Shown: positions 16,416 through 23,724, counted from the stretch's first letter. The stretch: DNA of 34,495 nt from an uncultured Oscillospiraceae bacterium (GCA_900754515.1 CAAEDD010000081.1:1-34495), one strand, 5' to 3'. The notes: generated from the letters alone by a model not told the origin. Numbers and translations: made by a program.

Positions 16416-16438
16416 TTAACAATTAAGTTAATTGTTAA
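16416..16438. promoter_or_regulatory. Operator-like perfect palindrome at the sdpR start site
   Basis: TTAACAATTAA and TTAATTGTTAA form a perfect inverted repeat of 11-bp arms around a single G. It covers the transcription start region of the sdpR promoter, the position expected for an ArsR-family autorepressor to block initiation. Confidence 0.82.
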
Positions 16439-16452
16439 GGGAGTTGATATTT

Positions 16453-16728
16453 GTGGGCCTGCAAGATACCCTGCGGGCGCTGGCGGACCCCATCCGCCGG
16501 GACATACTGAGTCTGCTTAAATCCGGACCTATGTCAGCCGGTGACATCTGCCGGCATTTTACGGTTACAGCGGCGGCAGTGTCCCGGCACCTGTCAGTGC
16601 TGCGGGAGGCGGACCTGATAAGGGACCACCGGGAGGGCAAGTTTATTTACTATGAGCTGAACACCTCAGTACTGGAGGAAATAATGCTCTGGATCACCGA
16701 GCTGAAAGGAGACAAGGACGATGCTTAA
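16453..16728 (+). CDS. sdpR: ArsR-family autorepressor, SdpR-like
   Basis: The 91-residue winged-helix protein has the SdpR-type opening GLQDTLRALADPIRRDILSLL and a recognition region MSAGDICRHFTVTAAAVSRHLSVLREADLI, followed by the wing and FIYYELNTSVLEEIMLWI. No CxC metal site is present, so it is not a metal sensor. In Bacillus subtilis SdpR represses sdpRI until the membrane protein SdpI sequesters it. Start is GTG 16453 with AGGGAG upstream; an earlier in-frame TTG at 16432 lies inside the operator and lacks a ribosome site. It overlaps sdpI by 8 bp, and the pair sits behind a strong promoter with a palindromic operator. No sdpABC toxin genes are nearby. Confidence 0.9.
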   Translation: MGLQDTLRALADPIRRDILSLLKSGPMSAGDICRHFTVTAAAVSRHLSVLREADLIRDHREGKFIYYELNTSVLEEIMLWITELKGDKDDA

Positions 16729-17383
16729 GAAGAACATTAAAGCAATTATAATCAGCAGCATTATAATACTGCTGCCCTTGCTGGCGGGGCTTATACTGTG
16801 GCAGCGGCTGCCAGAGCAGCTGCCGATGCACTGGAACGCCGCCGGAGAGATAGACGGCTGGGGCAGTCGGGCCGCCGTGGTATTCGGGGAGAGCCTGGGT
16901 ATGCTGGCCGTACACTGGCTGTGCATTGCCGTCTGCTTTGCCGACCCCAGAAACAAGGGCCAGAGCGGCAAAGCCTTGGGACTTGTGCTGTGGGTCTGCC
17001 CGGCCCTGTCCGTGCTGATTGGGGCCGTCACTTATCTCACGGCTCTGGGTCTCCAGCCCTTCAGCATGGATAAGATAATGCTCATATTCATGGGTCTTCT
17101 GTTCATAGTTATCGGCAACTACCTGCCCAAGTGCCGCCGGAATTACACCATCGGCATCAAGGTGCCCTGGGCCCTGGACAATGAGGAAAACTGGAACGCC
17201 ACTCACCGCTTTGCCGGGAAGCTATGGGTGATCTCCGGAGCGGTGATCGTAGTTTTATCTTTCCTGCCCTGGGCGGAAATGGTTTTCTGGGTAAACATAG
17301 CCATAATACTTATTGCCGCTGTAGCCTCCGGACTTTACTCTTTCTTCTATTATAAAAAGCAGCAGCGGGAGGGCCGCTGGTAA
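16721..17383 (+). CDS. sdpI: SdpI/DUF1648-family membrane protein
   Basis: A 220-residue protein with an N-terminal DUF1648 domain (RLPEQLPMHWNAAGEIDGWGSR) and a C-terminal SdpI-family region (NYLPKCRRNYTIGIKVPWALDNEENWNATHRFAGKLW). Six hydrophobic segments are visible. In B. subtilis SdpI protects against the SDP peptide toxin and signals to SdpR. Homologues outside Bacillus often lack the toxin, as here, so the physiological cue is unknown. ATG 16721 has AAGGAG upstream and overlaps sdpR by 8 bp, which implies coupled translation. Family call is confident, immunity role is not. Confidence 0.88.
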   Translation: MLKKNIKAIIISSIIILLPLLAGLILWQRLPEQLPMHWNAAGEIDGWGSRAAVVFGESLGMLAVHWLCIAVCFADPRNKGQSGKALGLVLWVCPALSVLIGAVTYLTALGLQPFSMDKIMLIFMGLLFIVIGNYLPKCRRNYTIGIKVPWALDNEENWNATHRFAGKLWVISGAVIVVLSFLPWAEMVFWVNIAIILIAAVASGLYSFFYYKKQQREGRW

Positions 17384-17395
17384 GTCTCAGGCATC

Positions 17396-17454
17396 AGCCC
17401 GCCTATACGTAAAGGTACAGAGAGTCCACCGATTCCTAGGCGGGCTCTTTGTAC
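17396..17454 (+). other. Hairpin with possible pseudoknot downstream of sdpI
   Basis: AGCCCGCCTA (17396-17405) pairs perfectly with TAGGCGGGCT (17437-17446), closing a 31-nt loop. Within the loop GTACAGAG (17415-17422) can pair with CTTTGTAC (17447-17454) just past the stem, with one G-T pair, which would form an H-type pseudoknot. There is no long T tract, so it is an unusual terminator if it is one. A TATACT at 17487-17492 follows, without a clear -35. Confidence 0.5.
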
Positions 17455-17575
17455 GCATCCCTGCTGCCGCCTTCATGGGACCGTGGTATACTTAAATCAG
17501 AGAACATTTCCTCCCCGGGCCCCTTTTCCGGGACAGCTTTAGTAACGGTCCATGTTTCTTAAATGAGGTAAAGAA

Positions 17576-17770
17576 ATGAAAAGCGAAAACGATTTGGGCT
17601 TTTGTATTTTTCGTCTTGTGATGTACGCCCTTATTTTTGGTCTGCTGCTGAAGTCATATATAGATCACCCATGGGCACGCTCTGCCGGTAAGCTGGGGCT
17701 TACTATCCTGGCGGGCGCTCTCGTGATATTCAGTTTGCAGTCTGGTATACTCCGTAAAAAAGCGGCATAA
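17576..17770 (+). CDS. Small two-helix membrane protein, unknown
   Basis: A 64-residue protein with two probable membrane helices (about residues 10-26 and 38-57), a short polar loop containing DHPWARS, and a basic C-terminus (RKKAA). I do not recognise a family. It has a plausible ribosome site (GAGG, seven bases before ATG) and is followed by a terminator, which supports it as a real gene. It lies 192 bp after sdpI; cotranscription is possible but a structured RNA region intervenes. No function is proposed. Confidence 0.6.
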   Translation: MKSENDLGFCIFRLVMYALIFGLLLKSYIDHPWARSAGKLGLTILAGALVIFSLQSGILRKKAA

Positions 17771-17825
17771 TAAGAATGATAAACAATGAGATACGGGCCG
17801 GCTCAGGCAGGCACGCCAGTATCAA

Positions 17826-17866
17826 ACAGCCCGCCGGTTACCCGGCGGGCTGTGAATTTATGATTT
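17826..17866. terminator. Bidirectional terminator
   Basis: A 12-bp stem, ACAGCCCGCCGG with CCGGCGGGCTGT, closes the loop TTAC. It lies between the small membrane protein gene and the convergent NhaC-family gene. T-rich sequence follows on the plus strand (GAATTTATGATTTTATTTT), with a shorter TTTGAT on the minus strand. Confidence 0.82.
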
Positions 17867-17890
17867 TATTTTAATGTATTTGCTTCTCTC

Positions 17891-19420
17891 TTATGCCTTT
17901 ACTTCCTTCTTGGCCTCTATATTGCGGATGACAAAGAGGACAGCTACAGTGAGCACGGCGCCCACTACAAAGCATATAACGGCATTCTGCACGAAGCCGG
18001 CCACTATGTATGTAACGAAGCTGACGGCCGCCACGGTTATGGCGTAGGGCAGCTGAGTTGACACGTGGTTCAGGTGCTCAATCTGAGCGCCTGCAGAAGC
18101 CATGATTGTGGTATCGGAGATGGGGGAGCAGTGGTCGCCGCAGACGGCGCCGGCGCAGCAGGCGGAGATACCGATTATCAGCAGGCTGCTGGAGGCGGGG
18201 AAAATGGCGGTGACGATGGGGATGAGGATACCGAAAGTGCCCCAGGAAGTGCCGGAGGCAAAGGCCAGTATGCAGGCCACCACGAAGATGACGGCGGGCA
18301 GCATGCTGTACAGGCTCTCGGAGGCGCCCATCATCATGTCATGGACGAACACATCGGCGCCCAGAGTGCTGGTCATGGTCTTCAGGGACACGGCCATGGT
18401 GAGGATGATGATGGGGGGAACCATGGCGATAAAGCCCTTGGGCACGCAGGCCATGGCCTCCTTGAAGTTGAGCACCCGGCGGGCGCACATATATATAACG
18501 GTGAGAACCAGAGCTATAATGCCGCCCCAGGGCAGGCCCACAAAGGCATCGGTATTACCGAAAGCGCCGATAAAGTCGCCGGCGCACTCGGTGCCGCCCC
18601 AGGCGTCAACGCCGAAGAAGCCGCCCACATAGATCATGCCCAGAGTGCAGGTGATAATCAGCACGATAACGGGGAAGATAAGGTCAAAGACCCGGCCCTT
18701 GGGATTGGCGGTCTCTTCCTCCTGACCTTCCAGTCCGCCCAGCTTGCCTTCCAGCTGAGCCGCCATCTCGTGGATACGCATGGGGCCGTAGTCAAACTTC
18801 ATAAAGGTAATGGCAATTATAAATACAAAGGTCAGCAGGGAATAGAAATTATAGGGGATGGCACGGATAAACAGCTCAATACCGCTGAAGCCGGCATCCA
18901 GGTCCGCGGCTACGCCGGAGACGGCAGCGGCCCAGGAGGATATGGGAGCTATCATGCACACAGGAGCCGCAGTGGCGTCAATGATATAGGAGAGCTTGGC
19001 CCTCGAGATCCTGTGACCGTCTGTGACGGGGCGCATGACGGAGCCCACGGTGAGGCAGTTGAAATAGTCATCAATAAAGATAAGCACACCAAGAGCAAAG
19101 GTAGCCAGGGTGGCGCCGACACGTGTCTTGATGTTTTTCTCCGCCCAGCGGCCAAAAGCTGCAGAGCCGCCGGAGGCATTCACCATTGCAACAATTATTC
19201 CCAGGATAACCAGGAACAGGAAAATACCTGCATTGTCGGCAATTGCGGTGATAAAACCGGAATTGAGGGCGGTGTCCAGAGCGGCCACAGGCGCAAAGTT
19301 TGCGCAGAAGAGGGCGCCCACCAGCACACCGATGAACAGGGAGGAATATGCCTCCTTGGTGATAAGGGCCAACACAATGGCCAGAATGGGGGGCACCAGG
19401 GCCCAGAAAGTACCGTACAT
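17891..19420 (-). CDS. NhaC-family transporter, probable lysine carrier (LysW-type)
   Basis: A 509-residue polytopic protein of the NhaC/Na+:H+ antiporter superfamily. It opens MYGTFWALVPPILAIVLALITKE, and family segments include FIDDYFNCLTVGSVMRPVTD and SAGAQIEHLNHVSTQLPYA. By protein similarity alone it would be called a Na+/H+ antiporter. However, the leader is a lysine riboswitch with a terminator, and comparative work on lysine regulons named NhaC-superfamily proteins under such riboswitches as candidate lysine transporters (LysW). I therefore infer lysine uptake, perhaps Na+- or H+-coupled. Start ATG 19420 has GGAGG eight bases upstream; the in-frame TTG at 19435 overlaps that site and is rejected. 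It is a single-gene transcript with a terminator after it. Confidence 0.88.
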   Translation of the reverse strand: MYGTFWALVPPILAIVLALITKEAYSSLFIGVLVGALFCANFAPVAALDTALNSGFITAIADNAGIFLFLVILGIIVAMVNASGGSAAFGRWAEKNIKTRVGATLATFALGVLIFIDDYFNCLTVGSVMRPVTDGHRISRAKLSYIIDATAAPVCMIAPISSWAAAVSGVAADLDAGFSGIELFIRAIPYNFYSLLTFVFIIAITFMKFDYGPMRIHEMAAQLEGKLGGLEGQEEETANPKGRVFDLIFPVIVLIITCTLGMIYVGGFFGVDAWGGTECAGDFIGAFGNTDAFVGLPWGGIIALVLTVIYMCARRVLNFKEAMACVPKGFIAMVPPIIILTMAVSLKTMTSTLGADVFVHDMMMGASESLYSMLPAVIFVVACILAFASGTSWGTFGILIPIVTAIFPASSSLLIIGISACCAGAVCGDHCSPISDTTIMASAGAQIEHLNHVSTQLPYAITVAAVSFVTYIVAGFVQNAVICFVVGAVLTVAVLFVIRNIEAKKEVKA

Positions 19421-19493
19421 CTTGTGTACCTCCAAAAAATAGTGACTATATTTTTAAGCTGCCGCCCTGGAGGGCACCGGCTTTAAATATACC

Positions 19494-19540
19494 GAGCAAA
19501 AAGAAAATGCCATGAACAAAGGCAGTGCTGTTCATGACAT
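19494..19540 (-). terminator. Riboswitch-controlled leader terminator
   Basis: On the minus strand CATGAACA and TGTTCATG (extended by further pairs to about 12 bp) close a 10-nt loop, followed by GCATTTTCTTTTTGC. It sits between the lysine aptamer and the ribosome site of the NhaC-family gene, the standard position for lysine-induced termination. Confidence 0.85.
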
Positions 19541-19555
19541 GAAATAAATTATTTT

Positions 19556-19716
19556 CATCTGACAGCTCTCCGCTTCCGCGACAGTCCGCCGGATATTCTC
19601 CGTCGGCCCAGCGATACCTGCCCAGGAAAACAGATACCCTTCGGCGATGACCCCTTTCGCTCCGCGATTCCTGTCGCTGCAAGGGAGATACTCTTGATCA
19701 CCGCGCCTCTATCATT
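19556..19716 (-). ncRNA. Lysine riboswitch (L box)
   Basis: Reading the minus strand, the conserved blocks of the lysine aptamer occur in order: GATAGAGGCGCGG, AAGAGTA, GAAAGGGG, CGCCGAAGGG, CTGGGC, CCGACGGAG, GGCGGACTGTC and GGAGAGCTGTC. GATAG at the 5' end pairs with the final CTGTC to close helix P1. Lysine binding would stabilise P1 and allow the downstream terminator to form, shutting off the transporter gene when lysine is plentiful. Exact ends are approximate. Confidence 0.92.
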
Positions 19717-19731
19717 TGTTAAGTTGTTACA

Positions 19732-19759
19732 ATTATATAGCATATGACTTTTTTGTCAA
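19732..19759 (-). promoter_or_regulatory. Sigma-A promoter of the riboswitch leader
   Basis: The minus strand has TTGACA (19759-19754) and TATAAT (19737-19732), both perfect, 16 bp apart. The predicted start lies just before the aptamer. Confidence 0.88.
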
Positions 19760-19848
19760 CAGGAAAAACCTGACTTGTCGAATTCTCATAGTTTTTGTCC
19801 AAGTTAACTGTGGAAAAACCTGTGGTTTATGTGGATTGTGTATAAAAT

Positions 19849-20631
19849 ATGAACAAATTCTTTGATTATTCAGTAAATATATCCCCAGGTGCCGGCTTTG
19901 GGCGCTTCAGTGCCGCACATTTTTTCATCCTGCTGGCCGCCGTTTTTCTCACTGCCGGGGCTTTTTTCCTCTGCCGCAAAAGGCCGAGCCTAGGCCGCCG
20001 CCTGGCTCCGGCCGTCGCCTGGCTGGCCCTCTTGACGGAGTTGGGGCGGGCGGCAGTGCTCATGGCTCTGGGGCTTTATAACCGGGGCAGACTGCCGCTG
20101 CACCTGTGCACGCTTTCAGTCTATATTTATTTTATCCACATGCTGCGCCCCGGCGACGCTCTGGGGCAGCTTATCTATGCCTTCTCCCTGCCCGGAGCCG
20201 CCTTTGCCCTGATCTTTCCCGACTGGGCAGACTATCCTCTCTGGCACTTTGTAAGTCTCAGCTCCTTTCTGCTCCACTTCCTGCTTATACTCTATCCCGC
20301 CATATCCCTGGCTATCGGGACCATTCGCCCGGATATACGCCGTCTGCCCGGCAGCATAGTCCGGATGCTGTGCCTGGCTCTGCCGGTATGGGCCGTCAAC
20401 CATCTGCTGGAGACAAATTACATGTTCCTAAACTGGCCGCCGGCCGGAACGCCTCTTGAGCTGTTCTCCTTTTTGGGCCGTCCCGGCTATCTGCTGGGCT
20501 ATATTCCTCTGGCTCTGGCAGTATGGGTACCGCTATATGGGAGGCAGGCTTTCCTGAAGCTGAAAAAAAAGTTTAATTTTTTCAGCTTCAAGGAAAATAC
20601 TGGAACAAAAGGCCGGGACAATGCGTCATAA
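19849..20631 (+). CDS. YwaF-like (TIGR02206) integral membrane protein
   Basis: A 260-residue protein with about seven hydrophobic segments and the YwaF-family landmarks: FSAAHFFILL near the N-terminus, GRLPLHLCTLSVY in mid-protein, and NHLLETNYMFLNWPPAGTPLE near the end. Biochemical function of the family is unknown. ATG 19849 has no recognisable Shine-Dalgarno sequence; TATAAA lies directly before it, so initiation may be leaderless or weak, or the start may be wrong. The last codons include a 14-bp perfect inverted repeat (20555-20590) that encodes a Lys/Phe-rich tail. A VanZ-like gene follows after 46 bp. Confidence 0.82.
   Translation: MNKFFDYSVNISPGAGFGRFSAAHFFILLAAVFLTAGAFFLCRKRPSLGRRLAPAVAWLALLTELGRAAVLMALGLYNRGRLPLHLCTLSVYIYFIHMLRPGDALGQLIYAFSLPGAAFALIFPDWADYPLWHFVSLSSFLLHFLLILYPAISLAIGTIRPDIRRLPGSIVRMLCLALPVWAVNHLLETNYMFLNWPPAGTPLELFSFLGRPGYLLGYIPLALAVWVPLYGRQAFLKLKKKFNFFSFKENTGTKGRDNAS
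20555..20590 (+). repeat. Perfect inverted repeat inside the 3' end of the YwaF-like gene
   Basis: TGAAGCTGAAAAAA (20555-20568) and TTTTTTCAGCTTCA (20577-20590) form a 14-bp stem with an 8-nt loop. The A/T blocks resemble a terminator stem, but the sequence after it (AGGAAAATAC) has no T tract, and the reading frame continues 40 nt beyond. Confidence 0.75.
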
Positions 20632-20677
20632 AATCAGGAAATGCGGCGCATAATGCGTTTTGGCCGGGAGTAATGAA

Positions 20678-21298
20678 ATGTACTATTTAATTTTCTATGC
20701 GGTTGATATGCTGCTGTGGTCGGCTGCCCTTGTCCTCACTCTGCTGATAATCGTGCTTATCAGCGGGCACCGCCTGTCTCTGGCTCAGAAAATATGGATA
20801 CTGATACTGGCCCTTTACCTGGCCGCTGTGTATAACGTGGCCGGAGCTCCGGAGCTGCCCTATATCTACCCCAACTTCAACGTCAACCTTATCCCCTTTG
20901 TGGATATCCGCAGCGACGTGTGCGCCTATCTCATAAACTCCGGGCTTAATATAATTCTCTTCGTCCCTCTGGGTTTTATCCTGCCTTTGCTTTGGAGCCG
21001 CTTCCGAAGCAGGAAACGCATCATACTCACCGGCTTTCTCTTCTCCCTGGCCATAGAGCTCTCCCAGCTGCTTAACTACCGCATAACCGATGTGGACGAC
21101 CTTATCATGAATTCCCTGGGAACTTGGCTTGGCTATGAGCTGCTTATGTATCTCCATCGCCGCAGCTCCAAGGGTTTGCTCCTCTCCTCCGCCGACAGCG
21201 GACGGCGGCAGTTGACTGTCATCGTTCTGGCGGTAGTGGTGGTAATGTTTGCTCTGCGCCCCTATATAACTGCCTGGGTAGTTGAAATTATGCTGTGA
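20678..21298 (+). CDS. VanZ-like family membrane protein
   Basis: A 206-residue protein with the VanZ-like fold: an N-terminal membrane helix, a long external stretch containing NVNLIPFVDIRSD, then helices with NIILFVPLGFILPLL, SLAIELSQLLNYRITDVDDL and NSLGTWLGYELL. These are the diagnostic segments of the family. VanZ itself gives low-level teicoplanin resistance, but most genomic homologues have no known role, and no other van genes are present here. ATG 20678 follows GGGAG; the upstream TTG at 20660 has no ribosome site. It probably shares a transcript with the YwaF-like gene before it. Confidence 0.87.
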   Translation: MYYLIFYAVDMLLWSAALVLTLLIIVLISGHRLSLAQKIWILILALYLAAVYNVAGAPELPYIYPNFNVNLIPFVDIRSDVCAYLINSGLNIILFVPLGFILPLLWSRFRSRKRIILTGFLFSLAIELSQLLNYRITDVDDLIMNSLGTWLGYELLMYLHRRSSKGLLLSSADSGRRQLTVIVLAVVVVMFALRPYITAWVVEIML

Positions 21299-21314
21299 AA
21301 AGGAAAAAATCTTC

Positions 21315-21343
21315 TTGACTTTGGAGTCCGGGTGAATTATAAT
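21315..21343 (+). promoter_or_regulatory. Promoter of tRNA-Ser
   Basis: TTGACT (21315-21320) and a perfect TATAAT (21338-21343) have a 17-bp spacer. The predicted start is about 40 nt before the mature tRNA. Confidence 0.85.
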
Positions 21344-21389
21344 GGTCAAGCTTCAAAGTTAATATAATTTCTTTTTCTTGAGCAAACAC

Positions 21390-21481
21390 GGAGATGTCGC
21401 GTAGTTGGTCGAGCGCGCACGATTGGAAATCGTGTAAGGGTCAAAAGCTCTTCGAGAGTTCGAATCTCTCCATCTCCGCCA
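21390..21481 (+). tRNA. tRNA-Ser, anticodon GGA
   Basis: The acceptor stem GGAGATG (21390-21396) pairs with CATCTCC (21471-21477), followed by discriminator G and an encoded CCA (21479-21481). The anticodon stem CACGA/TCGTG flanks a TTGGAAA loop with anticodon GGA, reading UCC and UCU. The T arm is GAGAG-TTCGAAT-CTCTC. A long variable arm (AAGGG...CTCTT stem) marks it as a class II tRNA, as expected for serine. It has its own promoter and terminator. Confidence 0.95.
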
Positions 21482-21485
21482 TGTC

Positions 21486-21517
21486 GGAGCAAGCGCCTTG
21501 GCGCTTGCTCCTTTTTT
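21486..21517 (+). terminator. Terminator of tRNA-Ser
   Basis: A perfect 12-bp stem, GGAGCAAGCGCC with GGCGCTTGCTCC, has a minimal TT loop (effectively a 4-nt loop) and is followed by TTTTTT. It begins four bases after the CCA end. Confidence 0.93.
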
Positions 21518-21567
21518 ACAGCCGCTGTTTCCGGCAAAAAATTTGACGAAAGGAAAGGTAAAACGCT

Positions 21568-22461
21568 ATGAGTGACTCTGTTGGCGAAGCCGTAACCGGG
21601 GCCGTTGGAGACGCTGTGGGTGATGCCGTGGGCGGAGCTGTAGGTGACGCGACGGAATTATTCACCACCCTGGGCATGGATACGGTAAAGGCCGCAATGG
21701 CGGCAAAGCTTTTATCCGCCCTTATTTTGGCTCTGATCTCCTTGATCATTATCAAGATCATCACCAGAATCCTCTACAACATCTTTGAAAAGACCCACTT
21801 CGAGCGGGGAATGAAGGACTTCCTGCTCTCCGCTTCCAAGGTTTGTCTGTGGTTTATTGCAGCCACCATGGTGGCCACTACCCTGGGCGTCGATGCTGCT
21901 TCTCTTGTGGCAGTGCTGTCGGTCGCCGGTCTGGCTCTGTCTCTGAGTATCCAGGGCATCATGACCAATCTGTTTTCAGGCATTACTCTTCTTGCAACCC
22001 GGCCTTTTCTGTCCGGCGATTATGTGGAGATAAACAGCGTTTCAGGCACAGTGTGCACCATCGGCCTGTTCTACACCACCGTGATTACCGTGGACAACAA
22101 GAGCATCTCCATTCCCAACAACGAGATAACCAGCTCCAAGGTCATAAACTATACCCATGAGCCCATGCGCCGGGTGGAGCTGTGCTTCAGCGCCAGCTAC
22201 GATAATTCCACCCAGCAGGTCAAAGACGCGCTGATGGAGGCCATAAATGCCGATAGCCGCATTCTTACCGAGCCTGTTCCCTTTGTGGGTCTGAGTACCT
22301 TTAAGGACAGCTGTATAGAATACATCATAAGAGTCTGGTGCAAAGGCGATGACTACTGGCCGGTGTATTACGCTCTCAATGAGTCGGTGCGGGAGAGCTT
22401 TAAGCGAAACGGTGTGGAGATGAGTTACAACCATCTGAACGTACACATGGTAAAGGACTGA
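21568..22461 (+). CDS. Small-conductance mechanosensitive channel, MscS family
   Basis: A 297-residue MscS-family channel that would release solutes on hypo-osmotic shock. After the N-terminus come membrane helices at about 50-70 and 85-105, then the pore-lining TM3 region (SLVAVLSVAGLALSLSIQGIMTN) and the beta-domain segment FLSGDYVEINSVSGTVCTIGLF...IPNNEITSSKVINYT. These are diagnostic. The first 30 residues are unusual, a Gly/Ala/Asp-rich stretch with near-tandem GDAV tetrapeptides. ATG 21568 follows an AAAGGAAAGG site. I see no clear promoter in the 50 bp after the tRNA terminator, so its transcription source is unclear. Confidence 0.93.
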   Translation: MSDSVGEAVTGAVGDAVGDAVGGAVGDATELFTTLGMDTVKAAMAAKLLSALILALISLIIIKIITRILYNIFEKTHFERGMKDFLLSASKVCLWFIAATMVATTLGVDAASLVAVLSVAGLALSLSIQGIMTNLFSGITLLATRPFLSGDYVEINSVSGTVCTIGLFYTTVITVDNKSISIPNNEITSSKVINYTHEPMRRVELCFSASYDNSTQQVKDALMEAINADSRILTEPVPFVGLSTFKDSCIEYIIRVWCKGDDYWPVYYALNESVRESFKRNGVEMSYNHLNVHMVKD

Positions 22462-22484
22462 GCCCTGACATAACCGGAACATAA

Positions 22485-22528
22485 TAAGACAGCGGAGGAA
22501 CCTGCGCTCCCCCGCTGTCTTATTTCTT
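22485..22528. terminator. Bidirectional terminator between mscS-like gene and nagA
   Basis: TAAGACAGCGG (22485-22495) pairs with CCGCTGTCTTA (22512-22522), with extra GGAG/CTCC pairing inside the loop. T-rich sequence follows on the plus strand (TTATTTCTTC). Confidence 0.8.
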
Positions 22529-22536
22529 CATTTATG

Positions 22537-23658
22537 CTATATCTTTTTTCCGCTGATATACACGGCCCTGCGGCTGAGCTGTTCGTCACAGACCACGAAG
22601 TCTGCCAGCTTGCCCTCTTCTATGGAACCTATTTCACTGTCACAGCCCAGTTCCCTGGCCGGGATGATGGTTGCAGCCCTGACAGCCTCTGCTGCAGGAA
22701 TACCAAAGCGGATGGCGTTGAGCATACAGCTGTAGAGGTTGGAGGCAGAGCCCGCTATGGTGCCGTCGGCCAGGCGGGCTATGTTATCCTTCAGGAATAC
22801 CTGCTGTCCTCCCAGTTCATATTCCCCGTCAGGCATGCCGCAGCAGCGCAGAGCATCGGACACCAGGCAGATGCGGCCCGGGAAGAGCTTGAAGGCCATG
22901 CGCACAGAGCTGGGATGTACATGGAGGCCGTCGCATATTAGCTCCGCCGTAACGCACTCCCGCTCGGAAGCAGCACCTATTACACCGGGCTTGCGGTGAT
23001 GTATGGGCGGCATAGCGTTGAAGAGGTGGGTCAGATGCCTGGCCCCGCTCCGGAACACAGCAGCAGCCTGCTCATAATCTGCGTCGGTATGGGCTACAGA
23101 CACGGTGCAGAGCTTACTGGCCTTTTCTGCAAAATCCTCCGCCCCCGGCAGTTCCGGCGCCACATCCACGATTCTTACCAGCCCCCCGCAGTCCTCATAC
23201 AGCTTTTTGAAAGCTTCAAAATCCGGGTCTCTGAGATAGGCGCCGTTCTGGGCGCCTTTCTTTTTTTCCGAGAAGAAGGGTCCCTCCATCTGTATGCCCA
23301 TAAGCCGGGCGCCATCCGTCGGGGTCTCTTCCCGATATTGAACCGCAGTTGCAAAGGCGGCGGCAAGCACATCATAGGGCAGCGTCATGGAGGCCGGCGC
23401 AAAAGAAGTCACACCGTTTGCCGCCAGATATCTGCCCATAGTCTTCAGCCCCTCCAGCTTGCCGTCGGAGAAATCGGCGCCGGAGTTGCCGTGGTTGTGG
23501 ACATCCACGAGGCCGGGAATTATATATGCACCCTGCATGTCCTCTCCCACATCTTTCACATCTCCGGCAAACACCTGGGCAAAGCGGCCATCCTCCACAC
23601 GAAATCCGCCATGGATAAAGTCCGATCCGTCAAAGATAAACGCATTTTTGTACAGCAT
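22537..23658 (-). CDS. nagA: N-acetylglucosamine-6-phosphate deacetylase
   Basis: NagA removes acetate from GlcNAc-6-phosphate to give glucosamine-6-phosphate in amino sugar recycling or catabolism. The 373-residue amidohydrolase has the N-terminal VDVHNHG motif (H54, H56), the metal-ligand Glu in QMEGPF (E125), H190 in VAHTD, HLTHLFNAMPPIHHRKPG (H208, H211), and the catalytic Asp in LVSDAL (D268). Length is typical (370-390). ATG 23658 has GGGAGG upstream and a promoter of its own. No nagB or PTS gene is adjacent, so the pathway partners must be elsewhere. Confidence 0.96.
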   Translation of the reverse strand: MLYKNAFIFDGSDFIHGGFRVEDGRFAQVFAGDVKDVGEDMQGAYIIPGLVDVHNHGNSGADFSDGKLEGLKTMGRYLAANGVTSFAPASMTLPYDVLAAAFATAVQYREETPTDGARLMGIQMEGPFFSEKKKGAQNGAYLRDPDFEAFKKLYEDCGGLVRIVDVAPELPGAEDFAEKASKLCTVSVAHTDADYEQAAAVFRSGARHLTHLFNAMPPIHHRKPGVIGAASERECVTAELICDGLHVHPSSVRMAFKLFPGRICLVSDALRCCGMPDGEYELGGQQVFLKDNIARLADGTIAGSASNLYSCMLNAIRFGIPAAEAVRAATIIPARELGCDSEIGSIEEGKLADFVVCDEQLSRRAVYISGKKI

Positions 23659-23695
23659 AAAAAGCCCTCCCTGTATCTATCTCTATTTTGTTTTG

Positions 23696-23724
23696 ATTCT
23701 ACCACAGTGCCGGGCACGCCGCAA
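23696..23724 (-). promoter_or_regulatory. Promoter of nagA
   Basis: The minus strand has TTGCGG (23724-23719) and TAGAAT (23701-23696) with a 17-bp spacer; the -10 is good and the -35 partial. No catabolite-response element or NagR-type site was recognised. Confidence 0.6.

Noticed and set aside
18065..19486. A 473-residue plus-strand frame opposite the NhaC-family gene
   Set aside because: Gly/His-rich shadow frame that also runs into the riboswitch leader; no start signal.
21390..21520. Possible integration site at tRNA-Ser
   Set aside because: No integrase, no duplicated tRNA 3' end and no change in gene character on either side; the terminator directly follows the tRNA.
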